Shown here one piece after another: positions 25,374 to 33,368 of a stretch of DNA of 35,805 nucleotides. A program made the translations under genes and the position numbers. Source of the stretch: CAYUMU01 sp964445985 (lineage in GTDB: Bacteria > Planctomycetota > Planctomycetia > Pirellulales > S012-138); assembly GCA_964445985.1 (NCBI GenBank), contig CAYUMU010000071.1, positions 1-35,805 of the forward strand, written 5' to 3'. Under the pieces are notes generated by a model. The model worked only from the letters and a program-made list of their open reading frames with translations. It was not told the DNA's origin and did no database searches. The number at the start of each line of letters is the position of its first letter. Position 1 is the first letter of the stretch.

Positions 25374-26771
25374 CTAGAAGAGCTCTTCGATCGGTTTGCC
25401 AGCGGGCAGCACGGGATGGGGACGGCCAGCCAGATCGAGGTACTGCGTGCTGGTATCGACACCCAGGTGGCGATACACGGTGGCCAGCACGTCTTGCACG
25501 ATCTTGGGGTTGTCTTTGGGGAGGGCGCCGTGTTTGTCGGAACTGCCAACCACCCGCCCACCGACAGTGCCGCCGCCCGCGATTGCCACGTTCATCACTT
25601 CGGACCAGTGGTCGCGGCCGGCCGACTTGTTCACGCGCGGGGTGCGTCCCATCTCTCCCCAGGCCACCACGAGGGTGCTTTCCAGCAGGCCGCGGTCGTG
25701 CAGGTCTTGGAGCAAGGCCGAGTAGGCTTGATCCCAGCGGGGCAAGAAGCCGTTTTGGAGCGACCAGAAGTTGTCTTCGTGGGTGTCCCACCACCGGCAG
25801 TCCACGGTGACGAGCCGCACGCCCGCTTCGACCAACCGGCGGGCGAGCAGCATGCGCTGTGGCCAGTTGGGAGCATCGCCGCCGGCCCGAACGCGAGAAC
25901 TGAATTGGCCGTGGAAGCCGTATCGCTCGCGAACCGAGGCGGGTTCGGCATCGAGGTCGAAGGCGTGCTGGGCGGCCGGGCCGGTGATCATTTCGAGGGC
26001 CTGGCGATGGAAATCATCAATGGCATCCATCTGCCCAGTGCGATCGGCATCGCGATCGAAGCGATCGAGCTGGCTCATGAGCTCGCGGCGCTGGATCATG
26101 CGGTTGCGACTGAGGTCCGCGGAGAGGGCCAGGTTGGGGATACGGAACTTGCCGCCGCTGGCGGGATCCGCCTGGGTTTCGAAGGCCGACCAGGCGGGGC
26201 CGAGGAAACCGGACTCGGTGCCAGGGATATTCCGGGGCACCATTACGTAGCTGGGCAGATCGGGGTGCTGGTACTGCAGTTGCCGCTTCACGACCGAACC
26301 CACGCTGGGATAGACGTTTTCGTCTCCATTCGGCCCGGCGGGGTAGCCGGTGAAGCAGACCTGGTCGCCGGTGGAATGGCTTGGTTTGCCGTCCTCGGGG
26401 CGGAAATGCATGCCGCGGATGATCGACCACTTATCCATCAGGGCGGCCGACCGCGGCAGAAATTCGTTAATTTGAATGCCCGGCACCGCCGTCGAAATGG
26501 GCGAGAACTCGCCGCGGATTTCCACGGGAGCCTCGGGCTTGGGATCCCAGGTTTCAAACTGGCTGGGTCCGCCACGCATCCATAAGATAATGACCGAGTT
26601 CGGTTTAGAGTTTTCTGCCTGGCCCACGGCGGCCGCCTGAGCCTGCAGATTGAGCAACTGCCCCAACGACAGCCCCGCGCTACCCAGCATGCCGACCTTG
26701 AGCAGGCCCCGTCGATCGAACTTGAGGGATTCAAAGAAGTTACGGCAACCAAACCGGTTTGCTTTCGTCAT
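25374..26771 (-). CDS. DUF1501 protein, Tat-exported
   Basis: 465 residues from ATG 26771. The N-terminus has a twin-arginine-like signal (FDRRGLLKVGMLGSAGLSL) and the body shows the DUF1501 marks: VIILWMRGGPSQFETWDPKP, DKWSIIRGMHFRPEDGKPSHS, RLVTVDCRWWDTHEDNFW, LLESTLVVAWGEMGRTPRVN and the final GGGTVGGRVVGSSDKHG. This alkaline-phosphatase-fold-related family is very abundant in planctomycetes and is often paired with a DUF1549/DUF1553 cytochrome-type protein. No such partner is next to it here, which is unusual. The reaction is unknown. Confidence 0.95.
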   Translation of the reverse strand: MTKANRFGCRNFFESLKFDRRGLLKVGMLGSAGLSLGQLLNLQAQAAAVGQAENSKPNSVIILWMRGGPSQFETWDPKPEAPVEIRGEFSPISTAVPGIQINEFLPRSAALMDKWSIIRGMHFRPEDGKPSHSTGDQVCFTGYPAGPNGDENVYPSVGSVVKRQLQYQHPDLPSYVMVPRNIPGTESGFLGPAWSAFETQADPASGGKFRIPNLALSADLSRNRMIQRRELMSQLDRFDRDADRTGQMDAIDDFHRQALEMITGPAAQHAFDLDAEPASVRERYGFHGQFSSRVRAGGDAPNWPQRMLLARRLVEAGVRLVTVDCRWWDTHEDNFWSLQNGFLPRWDQAYSALLQDLHDRGLLESTLVVAWGEMGRTPRVNKSAGRDHWSEVMNVAIAGGGTVGGRVVGSSDKHGALPKDNPKIVQDVLATVYRHLGVDTSTQYLDLAGRPHPVLPAGKPIEELF

Positions 26772-27269
26772 GGCCAAGGCAGTCTTTGTGGGGGGGAGGC
26801 GAGCAGGTGGCGAAAGGCGTGGATAGACTTCGATCCGCAGAACCGTGGTCCATCGTCACCTTATTATTGACGAAGGGGCGGAGAAGGTTTCAAGATTTTT
26901 GGCGCCGGCGAGGCAAATTGCAATCCAATGCGGCGTGTCGGCCAACATGCATTGGATTTGGTGGCAGGGTTGAACGTAACTGACGATCAACTCGCAATAC
27001 TTGTGCAACACCCTTTTTCTCGCAACCATTCCAAGTTACGGTCATTTCATCGGGCCACCCCAAGCCCGCCTACGGGATCGCGCCTTCCGCCGCGCCTTTC
27101 ATCAGGCTTACTCGCCACGGCGGCAAACATCGCTTATTCGCCCCCGGGCGACGCTCGCCTGGGCGCTAGAGAACTGGGTAGTCCCCGCGTAGGCGCGGTC
27201 ATGGGCGGGACTCTGGCCGTCCACGATTCTGGCCTCAAGCGGGCTGCCACGCCAACTGGGCCACGGGGG
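26772..27269. other. Intergenic region downstream of the DGR template
   Basis: 498 bases with no recognised gene. The part just left of 27270 is immediately 3' of the DGR template repeat on the minus strand, where DGR RNAs usually continue into a structured spacer that binds Avd and RT. I could not fold it, so this role is inferred. The right end of the DUF1501 promoter also lies here. Confidence 0.4.
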
Positions 27270-27381
27270 CTTGCGACTCGAAAACCTACATTATTGTTCT
27301 CGTTCGTGGGGTTGTTGTTGTTCCAGGCAGTCGACGACAAATTGTTGGAATTGTTGTTCCAAGCGCCGCCGCGAATGCCGC
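27270..27381 (-). repeat. DGR template repeat (TR)
   Basis: On the minus strand this 112-base stretch lies 28 bases after the RT stop. It would translate to a SUMF1 C-terminal motif with asparagines at the variable sites (GGAWNNNSNNLSSTAW, then NNNNPTNENNNVGFR), because those codons are AAC or AAT. It aligns without gaps to 29026-29137 in the target gene: 12 mismatches, all at the 34 adenines of the template, none at the 78 other bases. It has no start of its own and is not a gene remnant. Confidence 0.95.
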
Positions 27382-27409
27382 TGGCAACCGAACCCTCGGT
27401 CCCGATTCC

Positions 27410-28462
27410 CTATTCCTCCTTCGAACCACTGAGGATGACTCGCCGCAATCCGGCCGATTGGGCATGCTTGACATGCGCGGCCCACGCGCCCACGGTGATT
27501 GTCAATTGCGCCGCAGACCGTCCGCGACGTTTCACGTCCCAGCGCATGGCGCGAAACTTTGCTTGGAACCGGCGCGCCGACGCGTTCCGCACGCGGATTC
27601 GGCCATCGGCGCGCGCCACAAAACCCACAAAGTCCACGCCGCAAGCGGTAGGAACCAAGCGGTACTTGTCCGGGTGCATTCGAAGCTGGAGCTCGGCCAG
27701 TTTACTCCGAACGCGCGCGCCAGACCGCGTCAATTCGCGCCGGTCGTCTCCGAACAACAAGAAGTCGTCCATGTAACGCACATACCCTTTCACTCGCAAT
27801 TCGTGCTTCACGAAATGGTCGAGGGGATTCAAATAGACGTTTGCCAGGAACTGGCTGGTCAGGTTGCCGATCGGCAGTCCGCGCTTGCGAACGTGAAAAT
27901 CGAACAGCCCTCCGCCCTCGGGCCATTCTTGGCGCGCGCCGTCATGGTGGCTGTCCAGAATCCGCCCGATTAGGCGCAACAAACGGTGGTCGCCGATCAC
28001 CCGCGCCACCAAGCCCTGCAGCACGCCATGGTCGATGCTCGGGAAATACTTCTCCACGTCACACTTCAGCGCGAAGTGGTAACGACGCGCGAACCCCGCG
28101 GCGCGGCGCATGGCCGCGTGCGTACCCTTGCCGGGCCGGCATGCGAACGAGTCTTCGATGAACCGTGGCTCGAACAGCGGCTGAATCACCCGCACCACCG
28201 CATGGTGCAGCACGCGGTCGCGAAACGGAGCCGCCGCCACGGTACGTCGCTTGGGTTTGTAAATCTCAAAGTAACGATACCTGCCAGGCTGGTATGTTCC
28301 TTGCAACAGTTCGATCCGCAAATCGACGAGCTCTGCTTCCATGTTCATGGAAAACGAGGCACCCGGTTCGCGCTGTCGCTTTCCGCGCAGCGCTTCACGA
28401 GCGGCGGCGTGCAAATTAGCGAACGACGCAACCTGCTCAAAAAGGCGCTTGTGCCGCCGCAT
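27410..28462 (-). CDS. Diversity-generating retroelement reverse transcriptase
   Basis: 350 residues from ATG 28462, overlapping the avd stop by 26 bases, which implies translational coupling. The polymerase core is complete: first catalytic aspartate D135 (KCDVEKYFPSID), the DGR-specific GLPIGNLTSQFLANVYLNPL (195-214) in place of the group II intron QG motif, catalytic YMDD (230-233), and the thumb with GVDFVGFVARADGRIRVRN. DGR RTs copy the template RNA with frequent errors at adenines, and the cDNA replaces the variable repeat of a target gene. Here the template lies just downstream and the target upstream. Maturase and endonuclease domains are absent, as expected. Confidence 0.96.
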   Translation of the reverse strand: MRRHKRLFEQVASFANLHAAAREALRGKRQREPGASFSMNMEAELVDLRIELLQGTYQPGRYRYFEIYKPKRRTVAAAPFRDRVLHHAVVRVIQPLFEPRFIEDSFACRPGKGTHAAMRRAAGFARRYHFALKCDVEKYFPSIDHGVLQGLVARVIGDHRLLRLIGRILDSHHDGARQEWPEGGGLFDFHVRKRGLPIGNLTSQFLANVYLNPLDHFVKHELRVKGYVRYMDDFLLFGDDRRELTRSGARVRSKLAELQLRMHPDKYRLVPTACGVDFVGFVARADGRIRVRNASARRFQAKFRAMRWDVKRRGRSAAQLTITVGAWAAHVKHAQSAGLRRVILSGSKEE

Positions 28463-28823
28463 CGCTGGCCGACTCCTTGTGCGCTGATTGCTTCCACCAC
28501 CCGCCCACCATCCGGCCACACTCCGTCAGCCCTTGGCAGCAGAATTCGTACTGCCTTCCGCTAAACAGATTGCGGTCGGTCCCTAGCCGCACCAGCCACC
28601 GTAATGTTTCGATCTTGCGGTTCGCGGCCGCCAACAAATCCGATTTCGCCGCGCGGTAGGAAGCTTCCACGAGCAATTCCAAAATGGAGAGCGCGTGATC
28701 GGCGAGCCGCTGGCCGAAAATGAACCGCTGATTTTTGGGAAAACCATCGATTCGTTCCAGCAGCCATTTGGTGAAGTCGTACCACTTTACCAATAGCACC
28801 GGCGGCTCCGTCTTTCGCGACAC
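28437..28823 (-). CDS. avd: DGR accessory variability protein (Avd)
   Basis: 128 residues from GTG 28823, with GGAGGG about ten bases upstream. The all-helical, basic sequence (LLVKWYDFTKWLLERIDGFPKNQRF, RLADHALSILELLVEA, AANRKIETLRWLVRLGTD, FCCQGLTECGRMVGGWW) fits the four-helix-bundle Avd / bAvd family. Avd forms a pentameric barrel that binds the RT and template RNA and is needed for mutagenic homing in studied DGRs. Its position between target and RT is the standard order. The only doubt is the exact start. Confidence 0.92.
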   Translation of the reverse strand: MSRKTEPPVLLVKWYDFTKWLLERIDGFPKNQRFIFGQRLADHALSILELLVEASYRAAKSDLLAAANRKIETLRWLVRLGTDRNLFSGRQYEFCCQGLTECGRMVGGWWKQSAHKESASDAAAQAPF

Positions 28824-28871
28824 GTTTCGACCGCCCTCCGCGGTTATGCGGATTCCAGTTGCAAAATCGCG

Positions 28872-28888
28872 CGCCGCCTTCGGCGGCG
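28872..28888 (-). terminator. Hairpin after the DGR target gene
   Basis: 7-bp stem CGCCGCC / GGCGGCG with a 3-base loop, 35 bases past the stop of the target gene on the minus strand and followed by GCGCGATTTTGC. It may partially end the target transcript, leaving avd and RT at lower expression. Confidence 0.45.
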
Positions 28889-28922
28889 TAAGAAAAGGGT
28901 AAAAGGAACAAAGAGAAGAGGA

Positions 28923-29912
28923 CTATTTCCTCTTCCGCCTACGGTAGCACAACCCCGATACGCCAATCAAACTCCACACGGCCAGTGACCCCGGTTCCGG
29001 AACCACCTCGGCGGAAGAGGAAAGACTTGCGACTCGAAAACCTACATTACTGACCTCGTTCGTGGGGTTGTTGACGATCCAGGCAGTCGACGACAAATCG
29101 CTGGAATTGCCGAACCAAGCGCCGCCGCGAATGCCGCGGAAATTGGTTGAGTAAATCGCTTCATTCCATTCCCAAACATTGCCTGATTGGTCGTACGTAC
29201 CGTAGTAGCTCTGGGAGTCTTCATACGCACCCACGGGAGTTGAATTGCCCACCACATTATTAAAATTAGCCGAGTTGCTACTACCGGGAGGGCTCCCGGC
29301 CGTGGGGGCGCTATCACTTTGGGTGGCATAGTCCCAATAGCCGCCGAGGTCAGAGTTCAACGTCGGATCGTAGTAGGCCGCCTTGTACCACTCGTTCTCC
29401 GTCGGCAGAATCCACGTCGCCCCCGAATTGCGCGTCACCGAGTTGTTCGCTTGGTTGGTGGTATTGAGCGTGTACGCTCCATCCTCGGTGGTGGTTGAGT
29501 CTTGCACTCCCGTATTGGGCATGCCGTTGTGCAGCCAATTCACATAGCGCAACGTATCCCAGAACGACACGTACACCACCGGATTGTTCTCGCGGCCTGA
29601 GGTCGCAGTGTAAACGTAGCTCCCAGGCGATCCCGTGCGCTCGATGCCGCCAAACTGGTTTGACATACTCGTGTTATAGAGCCCATTCGCATCGGTTTTC
29701 GCAACCGCGTTCAGGAATGTCGCGTATTCGGCGTTCGTGACCAGCGTGGCGCTAATTTGGTAGTCGTACGATACGGCGCCATACCCAGTGTTATCCTGTG
29801 TATTTCCTGCGTTGCCCACCGCGACCAGGCCCGCATGTACGGGCAGCGCAGCGCCCAAGACCAAGCACGTGGCGACGATGGCCCACGTCGCCGATAAACG
29901 AAAAATGCCCAT
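28923..29912 (-). CDS. DGR target: secreted SUMF1/C-type-lectin-fold protein with PEP-CTERM anchor
   Basis: 329 residues from ATG 29912 (AGGA about eight bases upstream). Signal peptide residues 1-27 (cut after PVHA). Residues about 30-296 are a formylglycine-generating-enzyme/SUMF1-type domain (YDYQISATLVTNAEYATFLN, WILPTENEWYKAAYYDP, YDQSGNVWEWNEAI, RGIRGGAW), the C-type-lectin-like fold used by many DGR ligand-binding proteins. Enzyme cysteines of true sulfatase activators are not evident, so binding rather than catalysis is expected. The variable repeat codes residues about 259-296. A PEP-CTERM sorting tail follows: VPEP at 304-307, a hydrophobic helix, then RRRKRK. The protein is thus displayed on the surface, with its binding face diversified by the adjacent avd-RT-template set. 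Confidence 0.95.
   Translation of the reverse strand: MGIFRLSATWAIVATCLVLGAALPVHAGLVAVGNAGNTQDNTGYGAVSYDYQISATLVTNAEYATFLNAVAKTDANGLYNTSMSNQFGGIERTGSPGSYVYTATSGRENNPVVYVSFWDTLRYVNWLHNGMPNTGVQDSTTTEDGAYTLNTTNQANNSVTRNSGATWILPTENEWYKAAYYDPTLNSDLGGYWDYATQSDSAPTAGSPPGSSNSANFNNVVGNSTPVGAYEDSQSYYGTYDQSGNVWEWNEAIYSTNFRGIRGGAWFGNSSDLSSTAWIVNNPTNEVSNVGFRVASLSSSAEVVPEPGSLAVWSLIGVSGLCYRRRKRK
29026..29137 (-). repeat. DGR variable repeat (VR)
   Basis: Aligned gap-free with the template 27270-27381 (offset 1756). Mismatches fall at 29050, 29053, 29054, 29074, 29075, 29077, 29099, 29101, 29110, 29111, 29113 and 29114, each opposite a template A. They turn Asn codons into F267, G268, S271, D272, I279, V280, V287 and S288; five other Asn codons (269, 281, 282, 285, 289) are unchanged. 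A further A-to-C change at 29138 lies at the edge of the homology. Confidence 0.95.
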
Positions 29913-30308
29913 CAAAGTGTCCTGCTATGAAGAAAATCGGGAAACAAGCGGTGCCGCCTTGGCAAGGAAAGCGTCGTCGCGACGGGTTGGGGGCGGAAAA
30001 CCGGGGTATCCCGCAAAAGCCGCCTGATGCGCCGAGGCAATGAACACCGTACCCCCCCAAGCCAGCGGGGTGCAAGCAAATTCCACCAATTTCTCCGCTG
30101 CCGTTGGGTTGTAGAAATGCCGGTTCGCAATGAAGGGGCTCCGCTCCCCATTGGCGAGCTGAGCAACAGTTGTTCCTCTGGCGTCCAAGGATTATCGTGG
30201 CATAACCGCGGCCGGGTGAGCGCGTGGCCTGTTGGAAGTCGGCGGGATGGTAAGGGGCTTTTGGCGGCGCGGTTGGCCACGGCTCATTTCAACACAGGAT
30301 TTGCGAAC
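29913..30308. other. Divergent promoter region, DGR target / Hsp70-like gene
   Basis: 396 bases between divergent starts. It must hold both promoters. Open frame in phase with the Hsp70 gene runs through it back to 30027 but shows no domain. I cannot assign promoter boxes or a heat-shock element. Confidence 0.4.
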
Positions 30309-32192
30309 GTGCCCATCATTGGCATCGACCTGGGAACGGTGAATTCGGTCATCGCTCACTTGGACGAAGACCAGAAGCCGGTCACCATTCATAACGCCGA
30401 GGGAGACCTGCTCACACCCAGCGTGGTGCTGTTTGATGCGGGCGAAGTTGTGGTGGGCAAAGAGGCCCTCAAGGCGGCAGCCCTGGAGCCTGAAAACGTG
30501 GCCCAGTTTGTCAAACGCGAGATGGGCGAGCGCGAGTTTTCCAAGCCCATCCGGGGCCATCGATTGCCGCCCGAGGTGGTGCAGTCGTTTGTGCTTCGCA
30601 AGCTGCGGAACGACGCTTCGCTGGTGCTGGGCGAAGTCACGCAAGCCGTGATCACCGTGCCTGCGTTCTTTAATGAGCCGCGTCGCAAGGCCACCCAAGA
30701 TGCAGGCCGGTTGGCCGGGCTCGACGTGGTGGACATTATCAACGAACCGACCGCGGCCGCGATTGCCTTTGGCGTGCAGCGGGGATTTCTCTCGCCACGC
30801 GGCGTTTCGCTGCAGCCCGAGGTGGTGCTGGTCTACGACCTGGGGGGCGGCACGTTCGACGTCACGCTAATGCGGATCGAGGGGACGCACTTCGAGGCGA
30901 TTGGCACCGCGGGCGATGTTTATTTGGGGGGCATCGATTGGGACAACGCCCTGGCCGATCACGTGGCCGCTGAGTTTCAGCGGCAATTCGGCGTCGATCC
31001 GCGCGAGGACACAGTAGCGCGCCAGCGGCTATTGCAAGATGCCGAAGACGCCAAGCGGGCTCTCTCGCAGCGCAGCGAGGCAACCATTCCGCTGGAATAC
31101 GGCGGCAAACGTGCCCGGTTCAAAGTCACGCGGTCCAAGTTCGAGGAGCTCACGGCCGCGCTGCTCGACCGTTCGCGATTCACCACGGCCAAGGTGCTGC
31201 GCGAGGCCAACATTGCGTGGAGCGATCTCACCCGCATTTTGCTGGTGGGAGGCAGCACCCGCATGCCGATGGTGCACGCCATGCTGGAAAAAGAGTCGGG
31301 CCTGAAGCCCGACCGTTCCATTTCTCCCGACGAAGCCGTGGCGCATGGGGCCTCGATTTATGCCGGCATGCTCAGCACGCTGGCCGCCGGCGAACGGCCG
31401 CGGCTTTCGGTGACCAATGTCAACTCGCACAACCTGGGCGTGCTGGGGCTGGAACCCGCCACGGGCCGCCCTCGAAATCGGGTGTTGATCGCGCGCAACT
31501 CGCCGCTACCGGCGACGCATCGCAAGAAGTTCAAAACCTTTCAAGACAACCAACCCAACGTGGCCGTGCGGGTGGTCGAAGGCGGCGATGCGAGCGGAAA
31601 CCAGGCCACGCACATTGGCAAATGCGTGGTGCACGACCTCCCTCGAAATCTGCCCAAGGGCACCCCAGTTGAAGTTTCGTTTAGTTACACCACCAACGGG
31701 CGGTTGCTGGTGGAAGCCACCCTGCCATCGGTCCATCGCAGCGCGACATTGGAAATTCAGCGGATCGCGGGGCTATCCGAAGAAGACCTGTTGCGCTGGC
31801 AACAGTTGCTGCTTAGCGACGACTGGCTCCAAGCGCTGCCGCCCGCCAAGGAACCTCTGGCAGCCGCTCCCGTCGCCGACACTTTTCCCCCGCGCGCGGC
31901 GGCGAGCCCGAAGCCGCACAGCGATCAATATCAAGAAGAAGAGTACGACGATGATGACGAGGAAGAATACGAGGACGACGAGCTAGAAGATGAGTATGAG
32001 GAGGACGAATACGAAGATGACGATGAGTATGACGATGATGAATATGAGGACGACGAAGGCGACGACGAGGATGATGATGACTCCGACGATCCACCGGCCG
32101 AAAAACCCAAATTTCCCTTTGATGCACCGGCGAAAAAGGAAGTTGTCACGGAGGACGACGCCCTGAATAAGTTTTTCAAGGGGATCAATTAG
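30309..32192 (+). CDS. Hsp70-family (DnaK-like) protein with acidic tail
   Basis: 627 residues from GTG 30309 (AGGA at 30296-30299); the product then starts MPIIGIDLGTVNSVIAHL, the normal Hsp70 N-terminus. The ATPase domain is complete: DLGT phosphate loop, NEPTAAAIAFG, VYDLGGGTFDVTLMRI and LLVGGSTRMPMV. A beta substrate-binding domain follows (NSHNLGVLGLE, RNSPLPATHRKKFKTFQDNQ, GTPVEVSFSYTTNGRLLVEA). The usual alpha-helical lid is mostly missing; residues about 543-594 are instead almost all Asp, Glu and Tyr (EEEYDDDDEEEYEDDELEDE and on), then a short basic/acidic end (EDDALNKFFKGIN). It probably binds unfolded or specific client proteins in the cytoplasm, with altered lid control. No dnaJ or grpE is adjacent. 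Confidence 0.9.
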   Translation: MPIIGIDLGTVNSVIAHLDEDQKPVTIHNAEGDLLTPSVVLFDAGEVVVGKEALKAAALEPENVAQFVKREMGEREFSKPIRGHRLPPEVVQSFVLRKLRNDASLVLGEVTQAVITVPAFFNEPRRKATQDAGRLAGLDVVDIINEPTAAAIAFGVQRGFLSPRGVSLQPEVVLVYDLGGGTFDVTLMRIEGTHFEAIGTAGDVYLGGIDWDNALADHVAAEFQRQFGVDPREDTVARQRLLQDAEDAKRALSQRSEATIPLEYGGKRARFKVTRSKFEELTAALLDRSRFTTAKVLREANIAWSDLTRILLVGGSTRMPMVHAMLEKESGLKPDRSISPDEAVAHGASIYAGMLSTLAAGERPRLSVTNVNSHNLGVLGLEPATGRPRNRVLIARNSPLPATHRKKFKTFQDNQPNVAVRVVEGGDASGNQATHIGKCVVHDLPRNLPKGTPVEVSFSYTTNGRLLVEATLPSVHRSATLEIQRIAGLSEEDLLRWQQLLLSDDWLQALPPAKEPLAAAPVADTFPPRAAASPKPHSDQYQEEEYDDDDEEEYEDDELEDEYEEDEYEDDDEYDDDEYEDDEGDDEDDDDSDDPPAEKPKFPFDAPAKKEVVTEDDALNKFFKGIN

Positions 32193-32210
32193 TCGATTCG
32201 TTCGCCGCCT

Positions 32211-32233
32211 GGCGGTTCGAACTTCGAACCGCC
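32211..32233 (+). terminator. Hairpin after the Hsp70-like gene
   Basis: 9-bp perfect stem GGCGGTTCG (32211-32219) / CGAACCGCC (32225-32233) with loop AACTT, 18 bases after the stop codon. No T-run follows. Probable transcript end for the Hsp70-like gene. Confidence 0.5.
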
Positions 32234-32235
32234 GC

Positions 32236-32410
32236 ATGATTCCGAGCCTGGTGCCTTTACCGATCGAACAAGATAGACTGATTGAAGACTGTGAATCTGC
32301 GACCTTGGTGGGAGTGAATGGCTCCATCGATGGGTGGTGCCTGCCCGCCTTCGATGCACTCGCCTGTTTTGCCGCACGGTTAGGCGACACTGACCGAGGT
32401 TATCAGCCTT
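32236..32410 (+). pseudogene. Degenerate GH15 (glucoamylase-like) N-terminal fragment
   Basis: The plus-strand frame reads PIEQDRLIEDCESATLVGVN followed by GSIDGWCLPAFDALACFAAR and LGDTDRGY. This is recognisably the N-terminal motif of GH15 glucoamylase/trehalase-like proteins (P-I-E-D-Y-x-L-I-G-D-C-x-T-A-A-L-V-x-x-D-G-S-I-D-W-L-C-x-P-R-F-D-S-x-A-C-F-A-A-L-L-G). Several key residues are changed, and the similarity ends after about 58 residues, where the rest of a ~600-residue protein should follow. It looks like a decayed remnant beside the tRNA-linked island. Confidence 0.65.
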
Positions 32411-32745
32411 GCGGGGGGGCACGTCCGCTCGCAACCCAAGCCCACCATCCGCGTCGAGGTAACGGTGCCTCGCCCCAGTATGGGAGCGGGCTCCCGACCG
32501 AAAAAGCGACTTCCTCCAGCTATGTAACCCTTGCGGCAAGGTGTCTTCTTTTGTACGATTGGTCCCTCTGGTTCACGGTTGGTGAGCGAGGGAAAAAACG
32601 CTGAGGGCACCCACCGCGGGTACTCCGCAAGCGAACTCCGACTCGTCGGAAATCTCCGCAACGTGCAGAGAAGCCGCACGAAAGAAACAACCCACTCACC
32701 CCAAAATGCCGCTTTGGCTTCGAAAACGAAGTTAAAGAGCCCAGC
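32411..32745. other. Intergenic, no gene recognised
   Basis: 335 bases between the GH15 remnant and the tRNA. Short frames have no domain. This may be further decayed sequence of the remnant gene and should hold the tRNA promoter, which I cannot place. Confidence 0.35.
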
Positions 32746-33180
<435 letters not shown>

Positions 33181-33353
33181 TCACGATAACGCTCTTTGGG
33201 AGCGCAAACAGTTCGGCGCATTCTCTCGTTGGGAAGGCCATTCCCAATGTGAGTTGGAAGCTTTGAGCCGTCAGGCTCTGGGCCGCATGAAATGTATTTT
33301 TCGAGCCGAAGTGTTGGCGGGGCTGGCGATTTATCGCCAGCCTTGTTTTTTTT
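33181..33353 (+). ncRNA. Candidate structured ncRNA upstream of the RT
   Basis: Four hairpins lie in a row: CGCTC / GAGCG (33190-33204), TTGGGAA / TTCCCAA (33229-33247), GAGCC / GGCTC (33265-33278), and a terminal 9-bp stem (33321-33342) followed by a T-run. The last is an intrinsic terminator placed just before the RT ribosome-binding site. A terminated, structured RNA directly upstream of an RT is the layout of retrons and of some defence RTs such as DRT2 and DRT9. The 5' end and function are inferred. Confidence 0.5.
33321..33353 (+). terminator. Intrinsic terminator before the RT gene
   Basis: GGCTGGCGA (33321-33329) / TCGCCAGCC (33334-33342), TTTA loop, then TTGTTTTTTTT. This is the most canonical terminator in the window. 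It sits 16 bases before the RT start, so the RT is expressed by read-through or the upstream RNA is made as a separate transcript. Confidence 0.85.
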
Positions 33354-33368
33354 GCAGAGGACCATCGA

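Noticed and set aside
27134..27414. SUMF1-like fragment read as a broken gene
   Set aside because: It is the DGR template repeat: same length as the variable repeat, adenine-only differences, right position after the RT, and no start codon or domain remainder.
28923..29912. True formylglycine-generating enzyme
   Set aside because: No sulfatase is nearby, catalytic cysteines are not evident and the C-terminal fold is the DGR variable region; a binding protein fits better.
31931..32188. Poly-serine minus-strand frame
   Set aside because: Mirror of the acidic tail of the Hsp70-like protein; low-complexity artefact.
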